From positions 186,001 to 250,000 of the forward strand of contig JADJBC010000060.1 of assembly GCA_016703945.1 (NCBI GenBank): 64,000 nucleotides of DNA, given 5' to 3'. Made by a program: the position numbers and the translations under genes. The notes beneath the pieces were generated by a model that worked only from the letters and a program-made list of their open reading frames with translations, searched no databases and was not told the DNA's origin. The stretch is from Candidatus Aalborgicola danicus. Its GTDB lineage: Bacteria > Pseudomonadota > Gammaproteobacteria > Burkholderiales > Burkholderiaceae_C. Shown here one piece after another: positions 48,089 through 55,878 of the stretch; position 1 is the first letter of the stretch, and the number at the start of each line of letters is the position of its first letter.

Positions 48089-48484
48089 TCAAAAACTCAG
48101 GATCACGTCCTGTTGCGCCATCAATTGGCCCATTTGCTGCGCGTCCAGCACTTCCACAGGGACCAGCAGGTCTTTTTCGGTCAAGCCGCGCTGTGCCAGA
48201 GAGGCCTGGTCCACATAGAGTTTTTCCACGTCGTAGCCATCCAGTGCGCGGTAGCTGGGGGAAAAATTCTTGATGCCAATGCCCTTGGTCTGCTGGCCCT
48301 TGACCAGTTCATAGACGCCGTCGTCGATAAAGACCAGGCTCACATCCTGGTCGAAGGTGGCGGTGATCAAAACCACTTCCAGGCTTTCCAGCGCGTAAAT
48401 GGTTCCGTAGGGCGCCTTGCGGTTCACAAACATGAATTTCTTCACTTTGGGGCCGCTGGCGGGTGCTGCTTGTTGTTCGCTCAT
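48089..48484 (-). CDS. dsrF: DsrF, sulfur-transfer subunit
   Basis: 131 residues, TusC-like: KFMFVNRKAPYGTIYALESL near the start and VSLVFIDDGVYELVKGQQTK in the middle. It has no cysteine in the active position, as usual for DsrF, which plays a structural role in DsrEFH. About 20 bp separate it from dsrE and dsrH. Confidence 0.9.
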   Translation of the reverse strand: MSEQQAAPASGPKVKKFMFVNRKAPYGTIYALESLEVVLITATFDQDVSLVFIDDGVYELVKGQQTKGIGIKNFSPSYRALDGYDVEKLYVDQASLAQRGLTEKDLLVPVEVLDAQQMGQLMAQQDVILSF

Positions 48485-48506
48485 TGGGTGTGTCTCTTAG
48501 GGGCTA

Positions 48507-48866
48507 TCAATCGCCAAACGTGATCAGGCGGTCTGCCTTGATCCCGCTGTCCACCAACTGGCCCAGGCCCGAAATACGAAAACCGGGTGCCAGCACTTCG
48601 TCCTTGATGCCGCGTCGCAAGGCGGCCGCCACGCAGACCACCAGGTCCACCTTGTGCTCTGCCGCCAGTGCCGACCAGCGGTTCACCACATGGCGGTCGT
48701 CCTGCGGCGGCTCGGTGAGGCGGGTCGCGTTGTTGACGCCGTCGTGGTAGAAAAACACGCGCTGTATCTCGTGGCCCTTGGCCAAAGCGGCCACCACGAA
48801 CTGGTAGGCGCTGTCCGACGCCTGGTGCGTGTAGGGCCCTTCGCTGACAAGTAATCCGAATTTCAT
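48507..48866 (-). CDS. dsrE: DsrE, sulfur-transfer subunit
   Basis: 119 residues, TusD-like. Starts MKFGLLVSEGPYTHQASDSA and carries the active cysteine in KVDLVVCVAAALRRGI near residue 78, the site where sulfur is bound as persulfide. DsrEFH and a cysteine-containing DsrC mark sulfur oxidation rather than sulfate reduction. It is 7 bp after dsrB. Confidence 0.92.
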   Translation of the reverse strand: MKFGLLVSEGPYTHQASDSAYQFVVAALAKGHEIQRVFFYHDGVNNATRLTEPPQDDRHVVNRWSALAAEHKVDLVVCVAAALRRGIKDEVLAPGFRISGLGQLVDSGIKADRLITFGD

Positions 48867-48873
48867 ATTTTTC

Positions 48874-49944
48874 TCAGAAGCGGATATGGGTGGACGCGTT
48901 CAGGCTGGAGCGCGAACCGCGCCAGTCGTCAATCAGGTACTTGGTGAAGGGCAGGTCGCACTTCTCGAAGAATGCGGGCCAGCCGATGCGCTCGATCCAG
49001 TCGGCCACCCGCTCCCAGGAGCGCGCGTCTTCCTTGTAGGTGTACAGAATCTTCTTGACCATGGCCGACACTTCGGGCCAGCGTGGCGGGTTGTTGGGCA
49101 AGCCGGAGGCCACCATCTTCATGAAGGTCGGCTTGCCACGGGCATTGGAGTTCTTGCCGCCGACCCAGATTGCCAGCTTGCTGTGCTCGGGGTCATTGAT
49201 CTGCATGGGGGGGCAGGGTGGGTAGCAGGCGCCGCAGCACATGCATTTGGTTTCGTCAATTTCCAGGGAAGGCTTGCCGTTGACCATGGCGGGACGGATG
49301 GCGGCCACCGGGCAACGCGCGACCACGGTGGGGCGCTCGCACATATTGGCCACCAGATCATGGTTGATCTTGGGCGGCTTGGTGTGCTGGATGATGATGG
49401 CAATGTCGGCCTGGCCACCGCAATTGATTTCGCAGCAGGATGTGGACAGGTGAACCCGGTTGGGCATGTCTTCCTGGATGAACTCGGCGTGCAGGTCGTC
49501 CATCAGGGCCTTGACCGCGCCCGAGGCGTCGGTGCCGGGAATGTCGCAGTGCAGCCAGCCCTGGGTGTGGGCAATGGCCGACACCGAGTTACCGGTGCCA
49601 CCCACCGGAAAGCCGTTGCTGGTCAGCGATTCAATCAGCGGTGCGACCTTGGCCTGGTCCGACACCATGTATTCGATGTTGGAGCGGATCGTGAAGCGCA
49701 CATGGCCATCGGCGTAGGTGTCGGCAATGTCACACAGCTTGCGAATGGTGTACAGGTCCATTTGCCGCTGCGTGCCAGCGCGCACGGTCCAGATTTCATC
49801 GCCGGAGTGCGAGACGTGGTGCAGCACGCCGGGGCGTGGCCGGTCGTGGTACTTCCAGTTGCCATAGTTCTTGTGCATCAGCGGATGCAGGAACTGCTTG
49901 TTGTCCGGTACGCCGCTTTCGATGGGGGTGCGCATGGTTGCCAT
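48874..49944 (-). CDS. dsrB: DsrB, beta subunit of dissimilatory sulfite reductase
   Basis: 356 residues. The sirohaem-[4Fe-4S] region of DsrB is seen in TSCCEINCGG, with the inserted ferredoxin domain in DETKCMCCGACYPPCPPM. DsrAB acting in reverse oxidises DsrC-bound persulfide to sulfite. The N-terminus (HPLMHKNYGNWKYHDRPRPG) and FPVGGTGNSVSAIAHTQGWL are typical. It is 18 bp after dsrA. Confidence 0.95.
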   Translation of the reverse strand: MATMRTPIESGVPDNKQFLHPLMHKNYGNWKYHDRPRPGVLHHVSHSGDEIWTVRAGTQRQMDLYTIRKLCDIADTYADGHVRFTIRSNIEYMVSDQAKVAPLIESLTSNGFPVGGTGNSVSAIAHTQGWLHCDIPGTDASGAVKALMDDLHAEFIQEDMPNRVHLSTSCCEINCGGQADIAIIIQHTKPPKINHDLVANMCERPTVVARCPVAAIRPAMVNGKPSLEIDETKCMCCGACYPPCPPMQINDPEHSKLAIWVGGKNSNARGKPTFMKMVASGLPNNPPRWPEVSAMVKKILYTYKEDARSWERVADWIERIGWPAFFEKCDLPFTKYLIDDWRGSRSSLNASTHIRF

Positions 49945-49962
49945 GTTATCTTCCTGTGTTCT

Positions 49963-51300
49963 TTAATCAGTTGAGGACAGAGCTGGCCCGCCCGGGGGGG
50001 CGGGGGGGGGGCCGGCGGGGCAGGCTGCCGCTTTTTTCGCGTTGATCTTGGCCACTTCATCGTCCCAGCCATCGGTACGCACGTAGGGGTTGGTGCGTGG
50101 CGTGGACACCATATTGGGGTCTATTTCCAGGCCAATGCCTTCGAGGAAATTGATCAGTCCGATGCGTTCGATCATTTCGCCGGTGCGTTCATGCTCCAGC
50201 GCGTTTTCGGCGAAGAAGTCGATGGATTTCTGTGCCAGTTCCACCAGTGCCTGGTAGTCCTCGTCGGTCTTCATGGGCATGAAGGGCGTGACCACGGTGC
50301 CCATCAGGTCGCCGATCTTGAGCGTGCGCTTGCCACCCATCAGCACGGTGACGCCCTTGTCGGTTCCGGTGGCCAGGGCGCCGGTCATGACGTTGATGCA
50401 ATGCATGCAGCGCACGCAGTTGCTGTTGTCAATTTCCAGCGACTGGGTGTCGTTGATGGCCACGCTGGTGATCTTTGCGCCCTTGGAAACGTCCTTGGTC
50501 TCCTTCAGCATGATGGCCTTGGTGGGGCAGCGGCTGACCACGTCGTTGACCAGCTCGGTCATGCCATGCTTGGCGAACCACTTGCGTGCCAGCGGCTCGT
50601 CGGTGCGCATGTTGTCGCGCCAGGTGCCGATGACGGCCATGTCGGCGCGCTGGATGGAGTTCATGCAGTCGTTGGGGCAGCCCGAGAACTTGAACTTGAA
50701 CTTGTACGGCAGGGCCGGGCGGTGCATGTCGTCCAGGAAGGTATTGACCACCTGGCGGTGTGCGCGTGCCTCGTCAAAGCAGGACTGCTCGCAACGCGCC
50801 GCGCCGACGCAGGACATGCTGGTGCGCACGGCGGGCCCTGCGCCACCCAGGTCAAAGCCGAGTTCGTTGAGTTCGTCAAACGCACCCTGCACATTGGCGG
50901 TGCTGGCGCCCTGGAACATGATGTCGCCGGACTGGCCGTGGAAGGCAATCAGGCCCGAGCCATGCTTTTCCCAGATGTCGCACATTTTGCGCAGCACATC
51001 GGTGTTGTAGTGCATGCCGGCCGGGGGCTGGATGCGCAGGGTGTGGAATTCCTTGGACGCCGGGAACATCTCGGCCACTTCGGAGAAACGGGGGATCACA
51101 CCGCCGCCGTAGCCGAACACCCCGACCGTGCCGCCCTTCCAATAGCCTTTGCGGGTTTTGTAGGAGTGCTCCAACTGACCCATCAGGTCGGTCATGTAGT
51201 CGCTGTCCTTGGCCAGGCGCTTCAGGCCGGTGACAAAGCTGGGCCACGGACCGGCCTCTAGCTGGTCGAGCATGGGGGTGTCGTGTTGTTTCTTGCTCAT
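49963..51300 (-). CDS. dsrA: DsrA, alpha subunit of dissimilatory sulfite reductase
   Basis: 445 residues. Sirohaem-[4Fe-4S] ligands lie in SCVGAARCEQSCFDEARAHR and FKFSGCPNDCMNSIQ, the ferredoxin insert in SNCVRCMHCINVMTGAL. The N-terminus (DQLEAGPWPSFVTGLKRLA) is family-typical. The ATG has AGGAG upstream. The usual end (DGWDDEVAKINAKKAA) is followed by an odd tail of about 20 residues rich in Pro and Gly, ending ALSSTD. It is coded by a G/C homopolymer tract and by repeat B copy 3, so the true stop may have been lost or the tract misread. First gene of the dsr operon. Confidence 0.95.
   Translation of the reverse strand: MSKKQHDTPMLDQLEAGPWPSFVTGLKRLAKDSDYMTDLMGQLEHSYKTRKGYWKGGTVGVFGYGGGVIPRFSEVAEMFPASKEFHTLRIQPPAGMHYNTDVLRKMCDIWEKHGSGLIAFHGQSGDIMFQGASTANVQGAFDELNELGFDLGGAGPAVRTSMSCVGAARCEQSCFDEARAHRQVVNTFLDDMHRPALPYKFKFKFSGCPNDCMNSIQRADMAVIGTWRDNMRTDEPLARKWFAKHGMTELVNDVVSRCPTKAIMLKETKDVSKGAKITSVAINDTQSLEIDNSNCVRCMHCINVMTGALATGTDKGVTVLMGGKRTLKIGDLMGTVVTPFMPMKTDEDYQALVELAQKSIDFFAENALEHERTGEMIERIGLINFLEGIGLEIDPNMVSTPRTNPYVRTDGWDDEVAKINAKKAAACPAGPPPAPPGGPALSSTD
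49964..49984 (+). repeat. Intergenic repeat, family B, partial copy 3 at the dsrA stop
   Basis: TAATCAGTTGAGGACAGAGC plus T: 21 bases identical to the left part of copy 2 between pgk and fba. It supplies the dsrA stop codon. Confidence 0.75.
49985..50020. other. G-rich homopolymer tract in the 3' end of dsrA
   Basis: Plus strand shows G7, C, then G10, then GCCGGCGGGG. A run this long is a natural indel hotspot for both replication and sequencing, and any length change would alter the DsrA tail. Confidence 0.7.
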
Positions 51301-51512
51301 CGTGTGTCTCCTGTCAGCGCGCTTTTTGCCGAGCGCAGCGATCGGTCGTAGGTGCTGTTTCTGGGTTGAATCGTACGGGTCGAAAGGCGCTGTCGCTATC
51401 ACCCTCGTTGAGTATTGGGTGCTACCCATTTGGGCTATACGAGCCCACCCGTCCCGGTGATAGACGGCGCGCGGGCCATTGCGCCCAATAGCGGTACCAA
51501 CCAATATCCGCC
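51301..51512. promoter_or_regulatory. Divergent control region between dsrA and the accessory operon
   Basis: 212 bp with no gene. It holds the palindromic operator candidate and, just left of it, a further TTGGGT half-site at 51415-51420. Promoters in both directions must lie here; I could not fix -35/-10 elements with confidence. Confidence 0.6.
51423..51437 (+). promoter_or_regulatory. Palindromic operator candidate upstream of dsrA
   Basis: TACCCATTTGGGCTA, 123 bp upstream of dsrA and 76 bp upstream of the plus-strand accessory operon. It differs by one base from the site upstream of soeA. The overlapping ATTGGGTGCTACCCAT offers a second inverted arrangement. Confidence 0.62.
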
Positions 51513-51728
51513 ATGGCCATCGTCACCCCCCTTGAAAAACTGACCATTCCGCTGGGCGGGCAGGTCATTGAATTGCAACAACTGGACTACGAAGCGGGAG
51601 GCATGAGCTTGCTGCGTACGCGCATACGCGAAAAGAGCCGTTTCACGGTGTTTGAGATTGACCCCGGTTCGGCGCGGCTATGGGGCGAAGCCCTGTTGCG
51701 CTGGGCGCAGACCCAGGAGACCGAGTGA
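51513..51728 (+). CDS. Small hypothetical protein, first gene of the dsr-divergent operon
   Basis: 71 residues (MAIVTPLEKLTIPLGGQVIE at the start, SARLWGEALLRWAQTQETE at the end). It predicts a short beta-sheet followed by a helix; no cysteine, signal peptide or membrane segment. I do not recognise the family. Its stop overlaps the GTG start of the Cas6-like gene (GTGA), so the two are translationally coupled. Confidence 0.65.
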   Translation: MAIVTPLEKLTIPLGGQVIELQQLDYEAGGMSLLRTRIREKSRFTVFEIDPGSARLWGEALLRWAQTQETE

Positions 51729-52345
51729 CCCTGCCCGTTGCCAGCCAGGAATCGGTAGTGGAAGCGGTTTTTCCGCTGGAGGGCAAAGCCTTGCCGCGTG
51801 ACCATGCGCAGGCGCTGCTGCACGCGCTGGCCGGGCAACTGCCGTGGTTGCATGAAGACGTGGGAGCGGGCATTCACCCATTGAAGTTGGTGTCTGGTCC
51901 CGAGAGCCTGGCGCTTCTGTCACAACGCACGCGATTGATCTTGCGGGTCCAGGCTAACCGGTTGGACGAACTGAAGGCCTTGGTCGGTGTGCGGTTGGAC
52001 GTGGCCGGCCACGCCCTGTGCCTGGGTGCTGTGCACCTGCGTGCGCTGCAGCCGCTCGCCACGCTGTATGCCTACCGGGTTGCTGCCAGCAGTGTTGACG
52101 AATCGGCATTTATGCAAGCCATGGAAGCCGAACTGGCTGCCTTGGCCATTGCCGGTGAGCGGGTCTGTGGCAAGCGCCAAAGCATGCGGGTCGATGGGCG
52201 GGAAATGACCACCTTCAGCATGATGCTGCATGGGCTGGCTCCCGAGCAGTCGCTGCGCCTGCAGCAGCACGGGCTGGGGCCACACCGGCTGCTGGGCTGC
52301 GGGCTGTTTGTGCCCCACAAGTCGGCCGCGGCGGTGGGGGTTTGA
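51725..52345 (+). CDS. Cas6-like (Cmx6-type) protein without a CRISPR array
   Basis: 206 residues from a GTG that overlaps the previous stop. The start VEAVFPLEGKALPRDHAQAL followed by LPWLHEDVGAGIHPLK, and the C-terminal glycine-rich loop HGLGPHRLLGCGLFVPHKS, match what I know of the Cas6/Cmx6 (type I-MYXAN) group, RAMP-fold endoribonucleases. His residues in PRDHA, PWLHE and GIHP are possible catalytic residues. No CRISPR repeats, spacers or other cas genes are present, and the gene sits opposite dsrA. It may process another RNA or only bind RNA. A diverged RAMP-fold protein with a different role is the alternative. Confidence 0.68.
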   Translation: MTLPVASQESVVEAVFPLEGKALPRDHAQALLHALAGQLPWLHEDVGAGIHPLKLVSGPESLALLSQRTRLILRVQANRLDELKALVGVRLDVAGHALCLGAVHLRALQPLATLYAYRVAASSVDESAFMQAMEAELAALAIAGERVCGKRQSMRVDGREMTTFSMMLHGLAPEQSLRLQQHGLGPHRLLGCGLFVPHKSAAAVGV

Positions 52346-52380
52346 TTTCTTTCACAACTGAAAATAATGGAGCAAAAGCG

Positions 52381-52710
52381 ATGATGTACAGCGTCAACGG
52401 CGTGGAACTGGAAGCCGACGATCAGGGCTACCTGTTGGAGGCGGTATTTGATGACGAGGCAGTGCGCGTGATTGCCGCCGCCGAGAACATCGTGTTGACC
52501 GATGCCCACTGGGAGGTGGTCAACTACCTGCGCGAGCAGTACCGCGAAGAGGGTGCCACGCCCAACTTTCGCGCCATGCTCAAGGGGATGGCCGAAATTC
52601 GCCCCGAGGTCGACAGCAAATACCTGTACGACCTGTTCCCCATTGGCCCGGCCAAGCAGGGGCCCAAGGTGGCGGGCTTGCCGCAGCCATTGGGCAAGGG
52701 CGGGTACTGA
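52381..52710 (+). CDS. DsrC paralogue lacking both redox cysteines (RspA-like)
   Basis: 109 residues aligned throughout with DsrC (DDQGYLLEAVFDDEA, TDAHWEVVNYLREQYREE, YLYDLFPIGPAKQG). In the C-terminal arm both cysteines are replaced (KQGPKVAGLPQPLGKGGY: Pro and Lys in place of Cys), so it cannot carry sulfur like DsrC. Such cysteine-less DsrC relatives have been grouped as RspA and proposed to act in regulation. It lies in the operon divergent from dsrA, between the Cas6-like gene and an unknown gene. Confidence 0.85.
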   Translation: MMYSVNGVELEADDQGYLLEAVFDDEAVRVIAAAENIVLTDAHWEVVNYLREQYREEGATPNFRAMLKGMAEIRPEVDSKYLYDLFPIGPAKQGPKVAGLPQPLGKGGY

Positions 52711-52712
52711 TG

Positions 52713-52796
52713 ACGCCCCCACGCTTGTCACTGCGTGTACTGCGCTGCCCCCCGAGGGGGCTGCATCTCCTTGGGGCGGCCCGGCGGAGATGCACT
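52713..52796 (+). repeat. GC-rich intergenic repeat, family C, copy 4
   Basis: CGCCCCCACGCTTGTCACTG, then CGTGTACTGCGCTGCCCCCC, then GAGGGGGCTGCATCTCCTTG and GGCGGCCCGGCGGAGATGCA. The CCCCCCGAGGGGG hairpin and a longer GCATCTCC/GGAGATGC pairing are visible. It sits between the DsrC paralogue and the next gene. Confidence 0.75.
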
Positions 52797-52818
52797 CCCT
52801 CCCGTTGCTCGGTCTGAC

Positions 52819-53436
52819 ATGGCCAAGATGCGCATCAAGAGCCAGTGGTTCCAGACTGGCACGGCCAAGACCCCGCAGCAGACGGCCAGCGCCATGGCGT
52901 TCATCGCCTGGCGCGTGGCGCAGAACATGCTCAAGCAAATGCGCTCGGCGGATTTCAGCATTGAAGTCGGGCCGCAATACTTTGCGTTCACGCGGGAGGT
53001 GTTGGTGTTCCTGACCCAGGTGCTGGACCGCATGGCGTATGCGCGCATGGGGCCAGAGGGACGCGCCGAATTTGTGACCGCGCTGGTGCGCCGGGTGGCC
53101 GAGATTCTGCAGGAGAACGAGGACACGTTGCTGGGCGCACCTCTTGACGGCCAGCCCAGCCACTTTGAGCGCTTTATCGACCTGTTCAATGAACTGTCGG
53201 ACCATTACGCCGACTTTGGTTTTGACGCCAAGGGGCCAGACTTTGCGTTTGTGCGCTACCTGGGGCACCGCGTCGAGATGCTGATGCCGCAGAAGGACCA
53301 GCGCTGGGTCATCGACCAGATGATGGCCACCGAAGTACCCGAGGCTCTGGAAATCCTCCAGAGCTCAATGAACGGCGTGCTGTCCACGGAGCCACGCCCA
53401 CGGCGCGCTGCCCGTGCGGGCGCGACCGGAGACTGA
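52819..53436 (+). CDS. Hypothetical protein of the dsr-divergent operon
   Basis: 205 residues, mostly helical (TASAMAFIAWRVAQNMLKQM, FVTALVRRVAEILQENED), with a basic tail (RPRRAARAG). No cysteine, signal peptide or membrane segment. No family recognised. It follows repeat C copy 4 and precedes the dioxygenase gene by 10 bp, so it is probably in the same transcript. Confidence 0.62.
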   Translation: MAKMRIKSQWFQTGTAKTPQQTASAMAFIAWRVAQNMLKQMRSADFSIEVGPQYFAFTREVLVFLTQVLDRMAYARMGPEGRAEFVTALVRRVAEILQENEDTLLGAPLDGQPSHFERFIDLFNELSDHYADFGFDAKGPDFAFVRYLGHRVEMLMPQKDQRWVIDQMMATEVPEALEILQSSMNGVLSTEPRPRRAARAGATGD

Positions 53437-53446
53437 AAGCACCACC

Positions 53447-54402
53447 ATGGACAAGCACCCGTTTGATCTGGACAACCACGCCGCCTACCAGCATTGGCGC
53501 GACACCAAGCGTGCCAGCCAGCCCCGGCGGGCTGAGGACCTGATCGTGGATGTGGCAGATCCGCGCGCCCTGAGCCAGGCCGAGCGGGACCGCTTGCTGG
53601 CCCTGTGTGCGACCGCCAATATGGCCATCTACCGCAGCCCGGTGGTGGCAGAAGACAAGGCCATTCCCGCGCCTGCTGGCGGCGCGCAGTGGGCTTGCAC
53701 CGGCTGGACGGCAATTGGCTGGCGGATGACGACGGCATTTCGCCGATTGCAGTGGCGGCTCAACCCAGTGAGCGCCCGGCCTTCATCCCCTACACCAACC
53801 GCCCCATCAAGTGGCATACCGACGGCTACTACCATCCGCAGACGCGCCAGATACTGGCCATGGTGCTGCATTGCGTGCGCCGGGCCCAGACCGGTGGCGA
53901 GAGCGCGGTGATGGACCACGAGATGGCCTACATCGCCCTGCGCGAAGCCAACCCCGACTGGGTGCGTGCGCTGATGCAGCCCGACGCCATGACCATCCCC
54001 GAGCGAACCGATGAAGACGGCGTAGCCCGCGCCGAGCAGACCGGCCCCGTGTTCTCGGTGGACGCGGCCAGCGGTGCGCTGCACATGCGCTACACCGCCC
54101 GCACGCGCAGCATTGTGTGGAAGGACGATGCGCCCACCCGTGCGGCAGTCGCCTTCCTGGAGCAGATGCTGGCCAGTGACGACAGCCCCGTGTTTCGCCT
54201 GACGCTGCAGCCTGGCATGGGCCTGGTGTGCAACAACGTGCTGCACGACCGCGCGGGTTTTGTTGATGATCCGCTGCAGCCACGGCTGCTGTACCGGGCC
54301 CGTTATCTGGACCGTATCGCTGGAAATTCATATAAAGAATTGGCCTCTAGCCCTCGTGAAATATGCGTAGAAGCTATTAAAACGATAGCAATTGCCTTAT
54401 GA
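53447..54402 (+). CDS. TauD/TfdA-like Fe(II)/2-oxoglutarate dioxygenase, frameshifted
   Basis: About 318 residues if read across a frame change between 53660 and 53690. The first part (DLDNHAAYQHWRDTKRASQP) is in one frame, the core in another: the iron ligands WHTDGYYHP and the distal NNVLHDRAGF, with VLHCVRRAQTGGES between. The family hydroxylates its substrates, including sulfonates (TauD), carnitine precursors and herbicides; the substrate here is unknown. The last 20 or so residues and the stop codon are coded by repeat A copy 6, so the native end has been replaced. The stop overlaps the next start (ATGA). Confidence 0.75.
54341..54391 (+). repeat. Short repeat, family A, copy 6, inside the end of the dioxygenase gene
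   Basis: TGGCCTCTAGCCCTCGTGAA, then ATATGCGTAGAAGCTATTAA, then AACGATAGCA; GCTATTAAAACGATAGC is a palindrome. Unlike the other copies it is translated, as the end of the TauD-like protein. Confidence 0.82.
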
Positions 54403-55874
54403 CACACCAGTTGACCGTTTGGCGTGCCGCCCAGTTGTTGGGTGTGGCGCGCGGGGTGTTGCAGCAGCAGGTGCGCGAGGGAGCGCTGGCGCTGAACGAC
54501 GGCCTGCTGGGCGTTGACGCCTTGCTCAAGCTGTACCCGCAAGCGCAGCTGGAGGAGTCCGGCCTGTTGGAGCGCGTGGCGCAAATCCGTGACGAAGCCT
54601 TTGGCAAACGGGTGCGCGAGCGCATGCTGCCCAGCCAGGAAGTGCTGGCACAACGCCTGTTTGCGCAGACCCAGGAGCTGGCTGACGTGCGAAGGCACCT
54701 GCAGCGTTACCACGGGCTGGTCATCGCGCTGCAAAAGCGGGCCCGCGCAGGCGTGCTGGAGCACCCGGGCGACAGCGCGTGGCGGGACATGGAGCAACAG
54801 GTCACCCAGGGTCTGGCGCAGGCGCTGGCCACGGAGTCGGTCGATTTGCTGGAGGTGCTGGACGACATGCTAAAAATCAGGACGGCACAGGTTACGGTGC
54901 GCCCCAGCGGCCACCAGTTTTTGGTGGAGGGCCATGCCAACCTGCTGCAGTCGGGCCTGCACTCCGGGCTGCGCCTGAACTACGGTTGTGGCAACGGCAG
55001 CTGTGGCATGTGCAAGGTGCGCGTGATTGCGGGCGAAGTGGCGCAAACCCAGCACTCCGACTACCAGCTGTCGGAAACGGAAAAAGCCCAGGGCTACACG
55101 CTGATGTGCTGCAACACCGCCGCCAGCAGCGAACTCACGCTGGAGCTGCTGGAGGCGTCCGGCCCAGAAGACATTCCCGAGCAGCAGATCGTGACCCATG
55201 TGCGTGCTGTCACCACCCTGGCGGCCAATACCCGCATGCTGCACCTGCAAACCCCCCGTACCCACCGCCTGCGTTTCCTGGCGGGGCAGTCGGTCCGGCT
55301 GGGCTGGACCATGCCAGGGCAGGGCGACGTGCACACCACCTACCCGGTGGCCAGTTGCCCGTGTGACGACCGCAACCTGCTTTTTTATATTGCCCGGGAC
55401 CCGGCCGATGCGCTGGCGCTGCATCTGTTCGCAGACGACATCAAGCCAGGTGAGGCCATCACGGTGCTGGGCCCAACTGGCGAGTTTGTGCTGGCCGATG
55501 GGCACCGCCCCCTGGTGTTTGCCGCCTGCGACAACGGCTTTGCACCCATCAAGAGCCTGATTGAGCATGCCCTGTCGCTCGACGCAGCGCCCTCACTCTC
55601 GCTGTTCTGGCTGGCGACCCAGAGCGACGGCCACTTTGCCAACAACCAGTGTCGAGCCTGGTCCGAGGCGCTGGACCAGTTCGAGTACGAACTGGTGACC
55701 CACGCCGACACGGTGGTCGGTGCGCAGCAGATTGCGCAGGCCATGCGCGCCGATCTGTTTGAACTGGATTGCGATTTTTACCTGGCCGGCCCGCCCGAAT
55801 TTGTCGTCACCCTGCGCGACGAGCTGCGCAGTGCTGGCGTGGCCCAGGCGCAAATATTCGCCGAAATTCTGTAG
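54399..55874 (+). CDS. HTH-like domain, [2Fe-2S] ferredoxin and flavin reductase fusion
   Basis: 491 residues. The N-terminal 45 (LTVWRAAQLLGVARGVLQQQ) look like a MerR-type or similar helix-turn-helix, followed by a helical, coiled-coil-prone stretch to about residue 165. Residues 165-250 are a plant-type ferredoxin (CGNGSCGMCKVRV with a later Cys in LMCCNTA). The last 235 are an FNR-like FAD/NAD(P)H reductase (TTYPVASCP, CDNGFAPIKSL, YLAGPPEFV). It would pass electrons from NAD(P)H via FAD to the ferredoxin, perhaps to the dioxygenase encoded just upstream. The N-terminal domain suggests DNA binding or an interaction role. Confidence 0.8.
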   Translation: MTHQLTVWRAAQLLGVARGVLQQQVREGALALNDGLLGVDALLKLYPQAQLEESGLLERVAQIRDEAFGKRVRERMLPSQEVLAQRLFAQTQELADVRRHLQRYHGLVIALQKRARAGVLEHPGDSAWRDMEQQVTQGLAQALATESVDLLEVLDDMLKIRTAQVTVRPSGHQFLVEGHANLLQSGLHSGLRLNYGCGNGSCGMCKVRVIAGEVAQTQHSDYQLSETEKAQGYTLMCCNTAASSELTLELLEASGPEDIPEQQIVTHVRAVTTLAANTRMLHLQTPRTHRLRFLAGQSVRLGWTMPGQGDVHTTYPVASCPCDDRNLLFYIARDPADALALHLFADDIKPGEAITVLGPTGEFVLADGHRPLVFAACDNGFAPIKSLIEHALSLDAAPSLSLFWLATQSDGHFANNQCRAWSEALDQFEYELVTHADTVVGAQQIAQAMRADLFELDCDFYLAGPPEFVVTLRDELRSAGVAQAQIFAEIL

Positions 55875-55878
55875 CTCC

